64,000 nt of DNA. Source: Thalassovita sp. (GTDB taxonomy: Bacteria; Pseudomonadota; Alphaproteobacteria; Rhodobacterales; Rhodobacteraceae). The notes below the pieces were generated by a model. The model made no database searches and had not been told where the DNA came from. It saw nothing but the letters and a program-made list of their open reading frames with translations. How positions within the stretch are numbered: position 1 is the first letter of the stretch; every line of letters begins with the position of its first letter. Both the position numbers and the translations under genes were made by a program. The DNA is taken from NCBI GenBank assembly GCA_017792425.1, contig CP051233.1, forward strand, positions 3,055,926 to 3,119,925, given 5' to 3'. Shown here in pieces: positions 8,001-17,199 of this stretch.

Positions 8001-8980
8001 GCGCCGTCCCTCCGGGTCTTGTAGATCAGGTGCAGGAACAGCGGTGCGCCCACCAGCGCGGTCAGCACGCCCAGCTTCAGGTCTTGCGCGGGCAGCACCA
8101 GCCGCACCACCACGTCCGCCGCTAGCAGCATCGCCGCCCCGCCCAGGGCCGAGGCCCAGACCAGCCGCCCCGGTCGCGCCCCGACGTAGGGCCGCAGGAT
8201 ATGCGGCACCACCAGCCCGACAAAGCCGATCGCCCCCGCCACCGCCGTGGCCGCCCCCACCGCCGCCGCCGTGCCGATCACCAGCTTCAGCCGCAGCCGG
8301 GTCAGGTTCATGCCCATCGCCTCTGCCGCGTCCTCGCCCAGGGTCAGCGCGTCCAGTCCGCGCGGCAGGCTGCCCAGCAACGCCCAGCCCACCGCCATCA
8401 GTGGCAGCGCCAACCACACATGGGTCATCGACCGGTCGGCCAGAGATCCCATCATCCAGAACACGATTTCATTGGCGGCGAACGGGTTCGGCGACAGGTT
8501 CAGCACCAACGAGCTCAGCGCCCCGGCCAGCGACGAAATCGCGATCCCGGCCAGGATCAGCGTTTGCGACCCGCCGCGCGGTCCGGCCAGCGCCAGGATC
8601 AGGAACACTCCGCCCAGGGCCCCCGCCAACGCCGCCAGCGGCAGCCCCAGGACGAAAGCAGCCGACAGCCCGGTATGGATCGCCAGCACCGCCCCCAACG
8701 CGGCCGACCCCGACACCCCGATCAGCCCCGGATCGGCCAGCGGGTTGCGCAGGTACCCCTGCATCCCGGCCCCCGCCATGCCCAAGGAGATTCCGATCAT
8801 CAGTCCCAGCAGCGCGCGCGGCAGGCGGATTTCCCGCATCACCAGGCTCAGCGGCCCGTGGTCATCCACCACCAGCGCCCGCAAGCTGTCGCCCACCGGG
8901 GCCGCTGCCGGCCCAAGCGCCAAGGACACCACGAACAGCACAGCCACCAGCGCCGACAGGAACAGCATCAGGCGGGTCAT
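7997..8980 (-). CDS. btuC: corrinoid ABC transporter permease (FecCD family)
   Basis: This 327-residue, roughly ten-helix permease carries family hallmarks RLPRALLGLMIG (about 52-63), AGAGMQGYLRNPLADPGLIGVS and GFVGLVVPHILR near the C-terminus. It forms the membrane channel for corrinoid uptake. The ATG at 8980 overlaps the stop of the substrate-binding protein by four bases. Iron-siderophore permeases share the fold, and the assignment to corrinoids comes from the upstream riboswitch and the downstream cbiZ. Confidence 0.9.
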   Translation of the reverse strand: MTRLMLFLSALVAVLFVVSLALGPAAAPVGDSLRALVVDDHGPLSLVMREIRLPRALLGLMIGISLGMAGAGMQGYLRNPLADPGLIGVSGSAALGAVLAIHTGLSAAFVLGLPLAALAGALGGVFLILALAGPRGGSQTLILAGIAISSLAGALSSLVLNLSPNPFAANEIVFWMMGSLADRSMTHVWLALPLMAVGWALLGSLPRGLDALTLGEDAAEAMGMNLTRLRLKLVIGTAAAVGAATAVAGAIGFVGLVVPHILRPYVGARPGRLVWASALGGAAMLLAADVVVRLVLPAQDLKLGVLTALVGAPLFLHLIYKTRRDGA

Positions 8981-9816
8981 CGCGCCTCCTCTACCCGGTG
9001 GCGCAGGTCCACCAGTTTTGCCACCGCGCGCAGCACATGCGGCGTGCCGCACAGCCAGTCGCTGTCCGCCACTGTTCCGGTATGCCGGTCCCGCTGCAAG
9101 GCCCGGATCACCGGGTGATCCAATATCGCCTCGGACCGCGACTGGCCGGGGTATTTCGCCCCCGTCACCACCGCCTCGGGCTGCATCATCACCAGAACCT
9201 CCAGCGGCATGTTCCCGGCCCGCAATTGCCCGGCCCGCGTTGTCACGTTGTCGAACCCGGCCGCCAGCAGGATCTGCCCGGCCAAGGTCTGGTCCCCGGT
9301 GGTATAGCCATTCGCGTAATAGAGCGCCGCCAGGGGCCGGTTCCGCACATCTTCGCGCAGCGCCGCCAGCCCGGCGTCGAAGTCAGCCACCAACGCCTCG
9401 GACCGCGCCTCGCGCCCCAGCGCCCGGCCCATCTGCAGCATCCGCTCGCGCACATCCTCCAGCGAATAGGCGGGCAGGAACAGTTCCACCCGCTTGTCCA
9501 GCCGCCGCAGCATGTTCACCGTCGCAACACCGGTATAGCGGCCCGCCAGCACCAGGTCGGGCTGCTGCAGATAGATCTCCTCGGCCTGGCCCTGGTTCTG
9601 CGCGAACGCCCGCGCTTCTGCATACATCGCACTGCTGCGCGGATCGGTGGACAGGTAGGACAGCGAAACGATCTGGCCGGGATCGGCGATCAGCATCGCC
9701 AGTTGATCCGTGCACAGGTTCATGGACACGACCCGGGACGGCCCCGGATCGGCCAAGGCCGCCGCGCCGGACATCACCAGCGCAGCGACCAAGCCTATGA
9801 CATCAGAACGACGCAC
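8977..9816 (-). CDS. btuF: periplasmic corrinoid-binding protein (BtuF-like)
   Basis: This is a periplasmic binding protein of the BtuF/FecB class (TroA fold). From the GTG at 9816 it is 279 residues, beginning with two arginines and a hydrophobic stretch ending GAAALA, a typical Sec signal peptide. RVVSMNLCTDQLAMLIA and IVSLSYLSTDPRSS are characteristic of this class. An ATG at 9852 gives a 291-residue form but would overlap btuB by 50 bases instead of 14, and neither start has a strong ribosome site. It delivers corrinoid from BtuB to BtuCD. Confidence 0.85.
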   Translation of the reverse strand: MRRSDVIGLVAALVMSGAAALADPGPSRVVSMNLCTDQLAMLIADPGQIVSLSYLSTDPRSSAMYAEARAFAQNQGQAEEIYLQQPDLVLAGRYTGVATVNMLRRLDKRVELFLPAYSLEDVRERMLQMGRALGREARSEALVADFDAGLAALREDVRNRPLAALYYANGYTTGDQTLAGQILLAAGFDNVTTRAGQLRAGNMPLEVLVMMQPEAVVTGAKYPGQSRSEAILDHPVIRALQRDRHTGTVADSDWLCGTPHVLRAVAKLVDLRHRVEEAR

Positions 9817-11611
9817 GGACCCCAAAGAAAAACGCCCGGCCAGAGGTCGCATACCCCGCCGCGGTTTCGTAATCCTCGTCGAACAGGTTTTCGACGCGCA
9901 GATAGGCTTCGGCCATGTCGGTGATCTGGTAGGCGATGTTGGCATTGACCACCGTATAGTCATCCACCGCGCCCACGGTGTCCACCCGGTCCGCAACATG
10001 GGTGACGCTGACGCCACCGCGGGTTTTCGCCCCCAGTTGCGCGTTCAGCCCGATTTCCAGATCATGACGCGGCACCCGCAAGGCCTGCGCACCACTGCCG
10101 TCCTCGGTGTCGGTCAGGGTATAGCTGCCTACCAGATCAACCGATCCGGACAGCGCATATTGGCCCGACAGTTCCAGACCCTGCGCGGTGAAATCCTGCA
10201 CCTCGTAGCAGCCGAACCCGCTGGCACAACGAACCGAGGTGTAATCCCAGAACACCTGTCCATCAATATCGGTGCGGAACAGGGTCGCGCGGACGAAATT
10301 GTCGCCGCCAAACCGCTTTTCAATCCCCAGCTCATAGCTGGTCGATTCCTCGGGCTGGAAGGTCGGGTCGCCGTAGACCGAGGTCAGCTGGTACAGGCTG
10401 GGTGGCTTGTACCCGGTCGCAGCCTGTGCGCGCAGGATCAGGTCGGGCTGCAAACGCCACGCCAGTGCCACACGGCCCGTGGTCTTGTCCGCGAATTCCG
10501 ACAGGATGTCGTGCCGGACAGAGGTCACCACGTCCACCGCCTCGGTCGGGGTATAGACGGCCTCTGCAAAGATCCCGGTCGCGTCAGCGGTCGTGCCGCT
10601 GGCCTCTTCGCGGTTGAAATCCGACCCGACGGTCATCGCCACCTGCGACCCCAGGTCAAACGCGGCCTTGTATTCCACCGTCTTGCGGGTGCCGTTGAAC
10701 AGGGTGTCGAACCCGTTGCTGCTGCTAACCCGGTCGGTTTCGAAATAGGCATAGGACAGGCTATGACCAACAGCGCCGGTCATGAACTCGCTGAACAGGC
10801 GCAGGCCCTTGTTCTGGCGTTCGTTGGTTTCGTCAAACGGCGCCGCGCCGTCGCCGCCCCATTCGTCGAATTCACCTTCGGCATCCAGCCAGAAAGCGTT
10901 GAACCCGATCAGGGCGGTATCGCTCAGGTGATAGACGCCGCGCAGGTTCAGGCGGTTCTCGGCATAGCCGTCATCCTCGGTTCCGGCGCTGTTGGCGGAA
11001 AACCCGTCGGTGCTGACGCGGCTCAGGCTCAGGCTGATTTCGCCGCGCTCGCTGCGTGCGCCTACGGACAGGCCACCCCGGTGGGTGTTGTAGGTGCCGT
11101 ATTCGGCGAACGCCTCGCCCGACACGCCATCGGTGGTCGGGGCCCAGCTTTGCAGGTTGACGACGCCGCCAACGGCATTGGTGCCATAGCGCGCCGATTG
11201 CGATCCTTTCAGCACTTCGATCCGGCTGATGTTCGATCCGGTCATCCCGCCCCAGTCAAACCCGTTGCCGCTGCTGGCCGGGTCGGAAACGTTGATGCCG
11301 TCCAGATAGACCGGCACATAGTCCCCGCCCAGGCCACGGATTCGCAGGTTGGTCGAGGTTCCCAGCCCGCCGTTCGCCGACAACGTCACCCCCGGCAGGC
11401 GGGTCAGCGCGTCGCCCAGACGGGTTTCACCCGCGTCCTTGACCTCGGCCTCGGTGACTACCTCGACCGTGGTGCCGGATTTTTCCAGCGCGGTTTCGCC
11501 CTGGTTCGCGGTCACGGTGATCTGCCCCAGGTCATAGGCGTCGTCCGCCAGTGCCGGGATGGTGGCAAGTGCGGCCAGCGCAACGCCGGCCAACAGGTTC
11601 GTCTTGGTCAT
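9803..11611 (-). CDS. btuB: TonB-dependent corrinoid receptor
   Basis: This 602-residue outer-membrane receptor begins with a signal peptide ending ALADD, has a TonB-box-like segment (QITVTA), a plug domain (LTRLPGVTLSANGG, RGLGGDYVPVYLDGINVSDP, IEVLKGSQSARYGTNAVGG) and a 22-strand-type barrel ending in phenylalanine. The size equals that of BtuB. A cobalamin riboswitch directly upstream identifies the substrate class. It is the first gene of the operon btuB-btuF-btuC-btuD-cbiZ. Confidence 0.92.
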   Translation of the reverse strand: MTKTNLLAGVALAALATIPALADDAYDLGQITVTANQGETALEKSGTTVEVVTEAEVKDAGETRLGDALTRLPGVTLSANGGLGTSTNLRIRGLGGDYVPVYLDGINVSDPASSGNGFDWGGMTGSNISRIEVLKGSQSARYGTNAVGGVVNLQSWAPTTDGVSGEAFAEYGTYNTHRGGLSVGARSERGEISLSLSRVSTDGFSANSAGTEDDGYAENRLNLRGVYHLSDTALIGFNAFWLDAEGEFDEWGGDGAAPFDETNERQNKGLRLFSEFMTGAVGHSLSYAYFETDRVSSSNGFDTLFNGTRKTVEYKAAFDLGSQVAMTVGSDFNREEASGTTADATGIFAEAVYTPTEAVDVVTSVRHDILSEFADKTTGRVALAWRLQPDLILRAQAATGYKPPSLYQLTSVYGDPTFQPEESTSYELGIEKRFGGDNFVRATLFRTDIDGQVFWDYTSVRCASGFGCYEVQDFTAQGLELSGQYALSGSVDLVGSYTLTDTEDGSGAQALRVPRHDLEIGLNAQLGAKTRGGVSVTHVADRVDTVGAVDDYTVVNANIAYQITDMAEAYLRVENLFDEDYETAAGYATSGRAFFFGVRASF

Positions 11612-11754
11612 TCCATGTCCCTCATGGATCGCGGCCCATCAAGGGCCGACTTGGTCTGTGCGATGTCCAGAAGGGCAGCCCCTCCGCAGACGGTGAGTTT
11701 CGTCACCACAAACGGAAGGTCCGTTGTTGCATGCGCTCCCCGCGCACGAACAGG

Positions 11755-11942
11755 GTGATCGCCTCGGCAGGTCTCCTGACTTGCGGGTCATTGATCAGCC
11801 GGGCCTTCCCAGCGCTTGTACCGCGCCAGTGGCATATGCCGGCTTCACTCACCGCTCACAGTTGCGGGGGCAGTCGCGGAATCGGGCTGCTCGAACCCTC
11901 ACCGCGTTCCCTATTATCCGGTGGCGTACCAACCGGACCGAA
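11755..11942 (-). promoter_or_regulatory. cobalamin (B12) riboswitch
   Basis: Read on the minus strand this shows, in order, GCCACCGG near the 5' side, GGGAACGCGGTGAG, GACTGCCCCCGCAACTGT, GCCACTGG, and the closing B12-box region AAGTCAGGAGACCTGCC (around 11765-11783). These conserved blocks define the AdoCbl riboswitch class. It ends about 145 bases before the btuB start, leaving room for an expression platform that I did not resolve. The stretch 11946-12070 further upstream holds an imperfect dyad (GTTTC-N6-GAAAC, at about 12028-12043) and presumably the promoter, but no gene. Confidence 0.93.
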
Positions 11943-12070
11943 GCGCCCCGACCGATAGAGAACCGGCCGAGAAATGTAAATGAAGATTTAACGACTATCC
12001 CTGTCGGCGCTTGTCCGAATCCGTACGTTTCAGGGCCGAAACCGTACAAGTTGACAGGTTTCCGAAAAAT

Positions 12071-12096
12071 GAAAGGGCCGTCCCGAAGGACGGCCC
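12071..12096 (-). terminator. terminator of the acyl-CoA synthetase gene
   Basis: On the minus strand GGGCCGTCC, a TTCG tetraloop and GGACGGCCC (12096-12075) are followed by TTTCATTTTTC. It lies 28 bases beyond the stop of the 12124-14007 gene. Confidence 0.85.
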
Positions 12097-12123
12097 CCGT
12101 TTCGTGACTCAGCCGCGCGGCTC

Positions 12124-14007
12124 TTATTCGACCCATTCCCACGGGCGAGTATAAGCGCCCAGCACATGCCCGACCTCGTCATCATGCACCACGCCAGAGC
12201 GTTTCACCTGCGCTACCAGCCCCCGCTTCTTGTCGTCGATCACGTTGACCACCTGCGCGTTCAGCTTCGCCTCTTCCAGCGCCTGATTGTAGACGCGGGT
12301 GATCGCACGCTTGCGCAGGTCGGGCTTGAACACCTTGCCCACCGCGGTTTTCGGCAACTCGTCCAGCACTTCGATAAACTTCGGCTGCGCCGCGCGTTCA
12401 TGGACGTGGACCTTGCAGTGTTTCATCAGCTCGTCAGCCGTGACAGAGGCGCCCGCGATCAACTCTACATAGGCGCAGGGGATTTCGCCCGCATGCACAT
12501 CCGGCTGGCCAATCGCACCGGCAAAGGCAACGTCATGGTGCGCCAGCAGGGCCTCTTCGATCTCGGCGGGGTCGATGTTGTGGCCTCCGCGAATGATCAG
12601 GTCCTTGGCGCGTCCGGTGATCCAGATATAGTTGTCGGCGTCGATCCGACCCAAGTCACCGGTGCGCAAGTACTTGCCATAATAGTACAATTTCTTGTTC
12701 TTGTCTGGCTCTGTATAGGTATCGGGCGCGTTGACGCCGGGGTTGGACACGCAGATTTCGCCCACTTCATCCGGCGCGCATTCCACTGGCTGGCCGTCCA
12801 CTTCCCTGTAAATCCGAACCTCGCAATAGGGGAAGCGGATTCCGACCGATCCCACCTTTTTCTGGCCGTCGACAGGGTTGACCGACACAAGACAGGTTGC
12901 CTCGGTCAGGCCGTATCCTTCGACGATGGTGACGTTGCTGGCGCTTTCGAACCGCTTGAACAGTTCCAGCGGCAGCGGCGCGGACCCCGAGAAAGAGGTT
13001 TTCACCGAGGAGATATCCGCATCCACCGGGCGCTGCATCAGCGCGGAAATGGCGGTGGGCACGGTGATGATGAAGGTGATCTTCCACCGCTCGATCAGCT
13101 TCCAGAAGTTGTCGAACACCCCGTCCCCGCGATAGCCAGCCGGGGTCGGGAACACCACATGCGCCCCCGAGGAGATCACCGCCATCAGGATCACGTGGCA
13201 GGCAAACACGTGAAACAGCGGCAGCGGGCAGATCACGTTGTCTTCTGGTGTGTACAACAGAGTGCCGCCAAGCCAGCCGTTGTAGATGATCCCGGAATAC
13301 CGGTGCTGCGCCACCTTGGGCATCCCCGTGGTGCCCCCTGTATGGAAATAGGCCGCGACCCGATCGCCCTTGCTGTCTGCAAAGGACAGGCTGCGCGGGT
13401 ACTTCGCCAGCGTCTTGTTGAAATCCAGCACATCCGCATGGTGGTTACCGGGGTTCTTCGGGCGCACCAGCGGCACGATCCAGCTTTTTGGCGGGGTCAG
13501 ATAACGGTTCAGGTCGATTTCCAGTACGGTGGAAACACCCGGCGCGTGGCGCACGGCCTCTGCCGTTTTCTGCGCGACGTCCGTTTTCGGAAAGGCCTTT
13601 AGCGTAACCACGACCTTGGCCTTGGTTTCCCTCAGGATGGCGCCGATCTGTTCAGGTTCCAGCAGCGGGTTGATCGGGTTGACGATCCCGGCAATGGCGC
13701 CGCCAAGGATAGACAGGGCGGTTTCATTGCAGTTGGGCAGAACCAGCGCGACCACATCGTTTTCGCCAACTCCCAGATCACGGAACATATTGGCGGCCTG
13801 GCAGGTGCGGGCGTGCAGTTCGTTCCAGGTCAGGGTTTCGGCCTTGTCGGTCGGCCCGGACAGCAGTTGGAAGGTGATCGCGTTGCCGTTGCCGTTCTTT
13901 TCCTTCGTGCGGGTCAGCAGTTGGTACAGCGTCTTGGGAACGTCACGCTGTTCCCATGGCATCTCGCTTTCGATCGCGATCGTGTCCTGTATGGATGCAA
14001 ATCCCAT
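12124..14007 (-). CDS. acyl-CoA synthetase (AMP-forming)
   Basis: This 627-residue adenylate-forming enzyme activates a carboxylic acid as its CoA thioester through an acyl-AMP. The ATP-binding loop HTGGTTGMPK is at residues 222-231, EGYGLTEAT and LRTGDLG follow, and the catalytic lysine lies in LPKTAVGKVFKPDLRK. It is longer than a typical medium-chain ligase and has a serine-rich insertion before the loop. It stands alone between a terminator and an ABC gene, so the neighbours do not reveal the acid used. The 14008-14190 gap holds its promoter region (TTGACG near 14130 on the minus strand) and no gene. Confidence 0.88.
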   Translation of the reverse strand: MGFASIQDTIAIESEMPWEQRDVPKTLYQLLTRTKEKNGNGNAITFQLLSGPTDKAETLTWNELHARTCQAANMFRDLGVGENDVVALVLPNCNETALSILGGAIAGIVNPINPLLEPEQIGAILRETKAKVVVTLKAFPKTDVAQKTAEAVRHAPGVSTVLEIDLNRYLTPPKSWIVPLVRPKNPGNHHADVLDFNKTLAKYPRSLSFADSKGDRVAAYFHTGGTTGMPKVAQHRYSGIIYNGWLGGTLLYTPEDNVICPLPLFHVFACHVILMAVISSGAHVVFPTPAGYRGDGVFDNFWKLIERWKITFIITVPTAISALMQRPVDADISSVKTSFSGSAPLPLELFKRFESASNVTIVEGYGLTEATCLVSVNPVDGQKKVGSVGIRFPYCEVRIYREVDGQPVECAPDEVGEICVSNPGVNAPDTYTEPDKNKKLYYYGKYLRTGDLGRIDADNYIWITGRAKDLIIRGGHNIDPAEIEEALLAHHDVAFAGAIGQPDVHAGEIPCAYVELIAGASVTADELMKHCKVHVHERAAQPKFIEVLDELPKTAVGKVFKPDLRKRAITRVYNQALEEAKLNAQVVNVIDDKKRGLVAQVKRSGVVHDDEVGHVLGAYTRPWEWVE

Positions 14008-14190
14008 CGGTTTCCTCCCGTTTCCGGCCCGGATATGCGTCGGGCCGCTCCAAATCTCGCGCGCAATGTGAAAGGGTTTCCCAGTTCATACAAGACAATC
14101 CCCAGCCGCATTGCGCAACGTCAAAACGCAAAACGGCAGGGGATTACGCCCGTTTTCCGGGTTCCCTCGCGGCAAGCCAGGATAGCGGGA

Positions 14191-15984
14191 TCAGGCGGCA
14201 ACAGATCCGTCAGTGAACTGCAGACGGGCAAGGCGTGCATAAAGACCGCCCTCGGCGACCAGTTCGTCATGCGTACCCTGAGCGACGATACGCCCTTGGT
14301 CCATCACCAGGATGCGGTCGGCCTTTTTCACAGTGGCCAGCCGGTGGGCGACGATGATCGTGGTGCGGGTGCGGGCCAGTTCATCCACCGCCGCCTGCAC
14401 CGCGCGTTCGCTTTCGGCGTCGAGCGCGCTGGTGGCCTCGTCCAGCAACAGCACGGGGGCGTCGCGCAGGATGGCGCGGGCGATGGCGATCCGCTGTTTC
14501 TGCCCACCGGACAGCATTGTGCCGCGCTCACCGACCTGGCTGTCATAGCCCTCGGGCAGGGCCATGATAAAGTCATGTGCCGCAGCCGCCTCTGCCGCAG
14601 CCTCAACCTCGGCGTCGGTGGCGCCGGGGCGGCCAAAGCGGATATTTTCCCGCGCTGTGGTGGCGAAAATCACAGGATCCTGCGGGACCAGCGACATATG
14701 TTTGCGGAACTCGGCCCGAGTCATTTGCGACAGGTCGGTGCCGTCCAGCAGAATTTGGCCCGATTGCGGATCATAGAACCGCAGCAGAGTCTGGATGATA
14801 GTCGTCTTGCCCGCCCCTGACGGGCCGACCAGCGCCACGCTTTCACCCGGACGGATGGACAGGTTCACGTCCGCCAGCGCCGACACGTCCGGGCGCGACG
14901 GGTAGCGGAAGCTGACGTTCTGAAAGGTGATCGCACCCGTTACCGGATGCGGTACCGGCTGCGGCTGAACGGGATCTTTCACGCTGTCCGTGGCGCGCAG
15001 CAGTTCAACCAGACGTTCCGTCGCCCCGGCGGCGCGTTGCAATTCGCCCCAGATCTCGGACAGCGCCCCGACGGACCCGGCCACCATGACTGAGTAGATC
15101 ACGAACTGCACCAGCGCCCCGGCGCTCATATCCCCAGCGCGAACATCATGCGCCCCGATCCACAGCACCCCGACAACACCGGAAAACACCAGGAAGATCA
15201 CGATCACGGTCATGATCGCGCGGGTGGTGATGCGACGGCGGGCCGAGTCATAGCTTTTTTCAGTCACAGCTGCGAAATCGCGGGCTGCGGCGGCTTCGTT
15301 GGTGAACGCCTGCACGGTCTGCACGGATTGCAGCGCCTCTGCCGCGTTCCCCGATGAGGCGGCGATCCAGTCCTGGTTTTCGCGGCTCAGCACGCGCAGT
15401 CGCCTGCCCATCGTCAGGATCGGCACGATCACCAGCGGCACGATCAGCAGCACCAGCCCCGTCAGCTTGGCCGAGGTGAACAGCATCAGCACCAGCCCAC
15501 CCAGGAAGATCAGCACATTGCGCAGCGCAACAGAGATGGACGACCCGATCACTGACAGGATCAGGGTAGTGTCGGTCGTGATCCGCGACAGAACTTCACC
15601 GGTCATGATGTTTTCGAAATAGGCGGGGGACATGCCGACGATGCGCTCGAACACTGCCTTGCGGATATCGGCCACCACGCGTTCACCCAACCGCGTCACC
15701 AGCGCATAGCGCAGCCCGGTCCCCAGTGCCAACAACCCGGCAATCGCCAGAGCGGCGGCAAAGTAACGGTCCAGCAGCGCCGCGTCCTCTCCGCCGAAGT
15801 TGTCCACCACGCGGCGCACCGCCAACGGCAGGATCAATGACACGGTTGCGGTCAGTGTCAGCGCCAGCCCCGCCAACAGCACCAACACCTTGTAGGGGCT
15901 CAGGAACGGCCACAGTTCGCCCAAAGCGCCCACGCGCTTGGATTTTTCACGGTCTTCGGTGACAGTCACGGGTCCGCGCGCCAT
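14191..15984 (-). CDS. ABC exporter, fused permease and ATPase (MsbA/subfamily B type)
   Basis: This 597-residue half-transporter has six N-terminal membrane helices (about residues 25-310) and a C-terminal nucleotide-binding domain with Walker A GPSGAGKTT, Q-loop SLVPQDPVIF, signature LSGGQKQR, Walker B VLLLDEATSALD and the AHR switch. It works as a homodimeric exporter, and the family includes lipid and drug exporters. The start at 15984 is preceded by GGAAAGGA; an ATG at 16041 is less likely. No neighbour indicates its substrate. Confidence 0.88.
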   Translation of the reverse strand: MARGPVTVTEDREKSKRVGALGELWPFLSPYKVLVLLAGLALTLTATVSLILPLAVRRVVDNFGGEDAALLDRYFAAALAIAGLLALGTGLRYALVTRLGERVVADIRKAVFERIVGMSPAYFENIMTGEVLSRITTDTTLILSVIGSSISVALRNVLIFLGGLVLMLFTSAKLTGLVLLIVPLVIVPILTMGRRLRVLSRENQDWIAASSGNAAEALQSVQTVQAFTNEAAAARDFAAVTEKSYDSARRRITTRAIMTVIVIFLVFSGVVGVLWIGAHDVRAGDMSAGALVQFVIYSVMVAGSVGALSEIWGELQRAAGATERLVELLRATDSVKDPVQPQPVPHPVTGAITFQNVSFRYPSRPDVSALADVNLSIRPGESVALVGPSGAGKTTIIQTLLRFYDPQSGQILLDGTDLSQMTRAEFRKHMSLVPQDPVIFATTARENIRFGRPGATDAEVEAAAEAAAAHDFIMALPEGYDSQVGERGTMLSGGQKQRIAIARAILRDAPVLLLDEATSALDAESERAVQAAVDELARTRTTIIVAHRLATVKKADRILVMDQGRIVAQGTHDELVAEGGLYARLARLQFTDGSVAA

Positions 15985-16026
15985 GGGGTTCCTTTCCACA
16001 TTCGGTGCGGGCGGTTTATGCGAAGG

Positions 16027-16060
16027 GGCGCGACCTAGCAACCCACCCGTATGTCGCGCC
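16027..16060. promoter_or_regulatory. perfect 8-bp inverted repeat upstream of the NMT1-type importer
   Basis: GGCGCGAC (16027-16034) and GTCGCGCC (16053-16060) flank an 18-base loop. It is the first of several inverted repeats in the 195-base gap 15985-16179 between the divergent exporter and importer genes. Others include CCTA/TAGG near 16059-16076 and GGCGA-CAA-TCGCC near 16117-16129. It could be an operator or RNA leader structure; I recognise no known riboswitch here. Confidence 0.4.
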
Positions 16061-16179
16061 TATCGAATACCGTAGGACTACTGTGGCTGCCGCGGGTTGA
16101 TTTCCCGTCAGGAAAGGCGACAATCGCCGGGCGGCGCGGGCCGGATGCCCCCCGCCAATCTCTGAGGGGAGGATAAGAC

Positions 16180-17193
16180 ATGACACAGTTTTCACGCCGC
16201 GGCGCATTGGGTCTGCTGGGGGGCGCGGCCGCCCTGCCGGTTCTGGGCACCCCTGCGCTGGCCAGCACCAAGATCAAGGTTGGCGCGCTGAACTTCACCA
16301 GCCACGCAGCCAGTTTCGTGGCGTTCGAGCGCGGCTATTTCGCAGAGGCCGGGCTGGACGTCGAATTCGAGTTCTTCCAGGCCGCGCAGCCGATGGCGGT
16401 GGCGATCGCCTCGGGCGATGCGGACTATGCCGTGACCGCGATTTCCGGCGGACTGATATCGTTGGCTGAGAAGGGCGCGACCAAGGTCATTGGCGGCGCC
16501 CTGTCCGAGGAGAAAGGCATCGACGGCCAGAAAATCCTGGTGTCCGACGCGGCCTATCAGGCGGGGATCACCACGCCCAAGGCGCTGGAGGGCAAGAAGT
16601 TCGGGATCACACAGGCCGGATCGTCCTTCCACTACATGGGCGCGAAAATGGCCGCAGCCGAAGGCATCGGGCTGGAATATGTCCCCCTGCAAAAAGTGGG
16701 CGCGGTCATCGGTGCGTTGAAATCCGGCCAGATCGACGCATGGTCCATTGTGCCGCATATCGCCAAACCGCTGGCCGGATCAGGGGCGGTGCATATCGTC
16801 GGTGACGTCGCGGACTATATCCCTGACTACCAGGTCACGACTGTTTTCACCTCTGCCAACAACGCCGCGAACGACCGCGCCAAGACCGAAGCTTTCCTTG
16901 CCGCGTTCTCGAAAGGGGCGGCAGATTTCAACGCGGCGCTGGTGGACAAGACAGCCGGCGAGGACGCGGCAGAAGCGATGATCCAGCTGATCCACAAATA
17001 CGTCTACGCGGACAAACCGTATGACGCAGCCAAGCCCGGCATCGTCAACGGCGCGATGCGGATTAACGCCGACGCGGCGCTGAACGTGACCTCGGTTCAG
17101 GACCAGCTGGACTGGTTCAAGTCCGAAGGACTGGTCAAGGACAGCGTGACCACGGACATGTTGGTAGACCCGTCCTACGTTGCAACCATGTAA
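16180..17193 (+). CDS. ABC transporter substrate-binding protein, NMT1/THI5 family
   Basis: This 337-residue protein begins with a twin-arginine signal (SRRGALGLLGG) and a cleavable stretch ending ALA. The mature part is of the NMT1/THI5/SsuA class (FTSHAASFVAFERGYFAEAGLDVEFEFF, IASGDADYAVTA). Members bind sulfonates, nitrate, pyrimidine precursors of thiamine, riboflavin and others, and nothing in the window selects among these. GGGGAGGA precedes the ATG. It is the first gene of a three-gene importer operon, separated from the ATPase gene by a strong hairpin. Confidence 0.88.
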   Translation: MTQFSRRGALGLLGGAAALPVLGTPALASTKIKVGALNFTSHAASFVAFERGYFAEAGLDVEFEFFQAAQPMAVAIASGDADYAVTAISGGLISLAEKGATKVIGGALSEEKGIDGQKILVSDAAYQAGITTPKALEGKKFGITQAGSSFHYMGAKMAAAEGIGLEYVPLQKVGAVIGALKSGQIDAWSIVPHIAKPLAGSGAVHIVGDVADYIPDYQVTTVFTSANNAANDRAKTEAFLAAFSKGAADFNAALVDKTAGEDAAEAMIQLIHKYVYADKPYDAAKPGIVNGAMRINADAALNVTSVQDQLDWFKSEGLVKDSVTTDMLVDPSYVATM

Positions 17194-17199
17194 TCGGAT

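Noticed and set aside
16021..16179. TPP, guanidine or FMN riboswitch before the NMT1-type importer
   Set aside because: Conserved cores of these classes are not found; only generic inverted repeats are visible.
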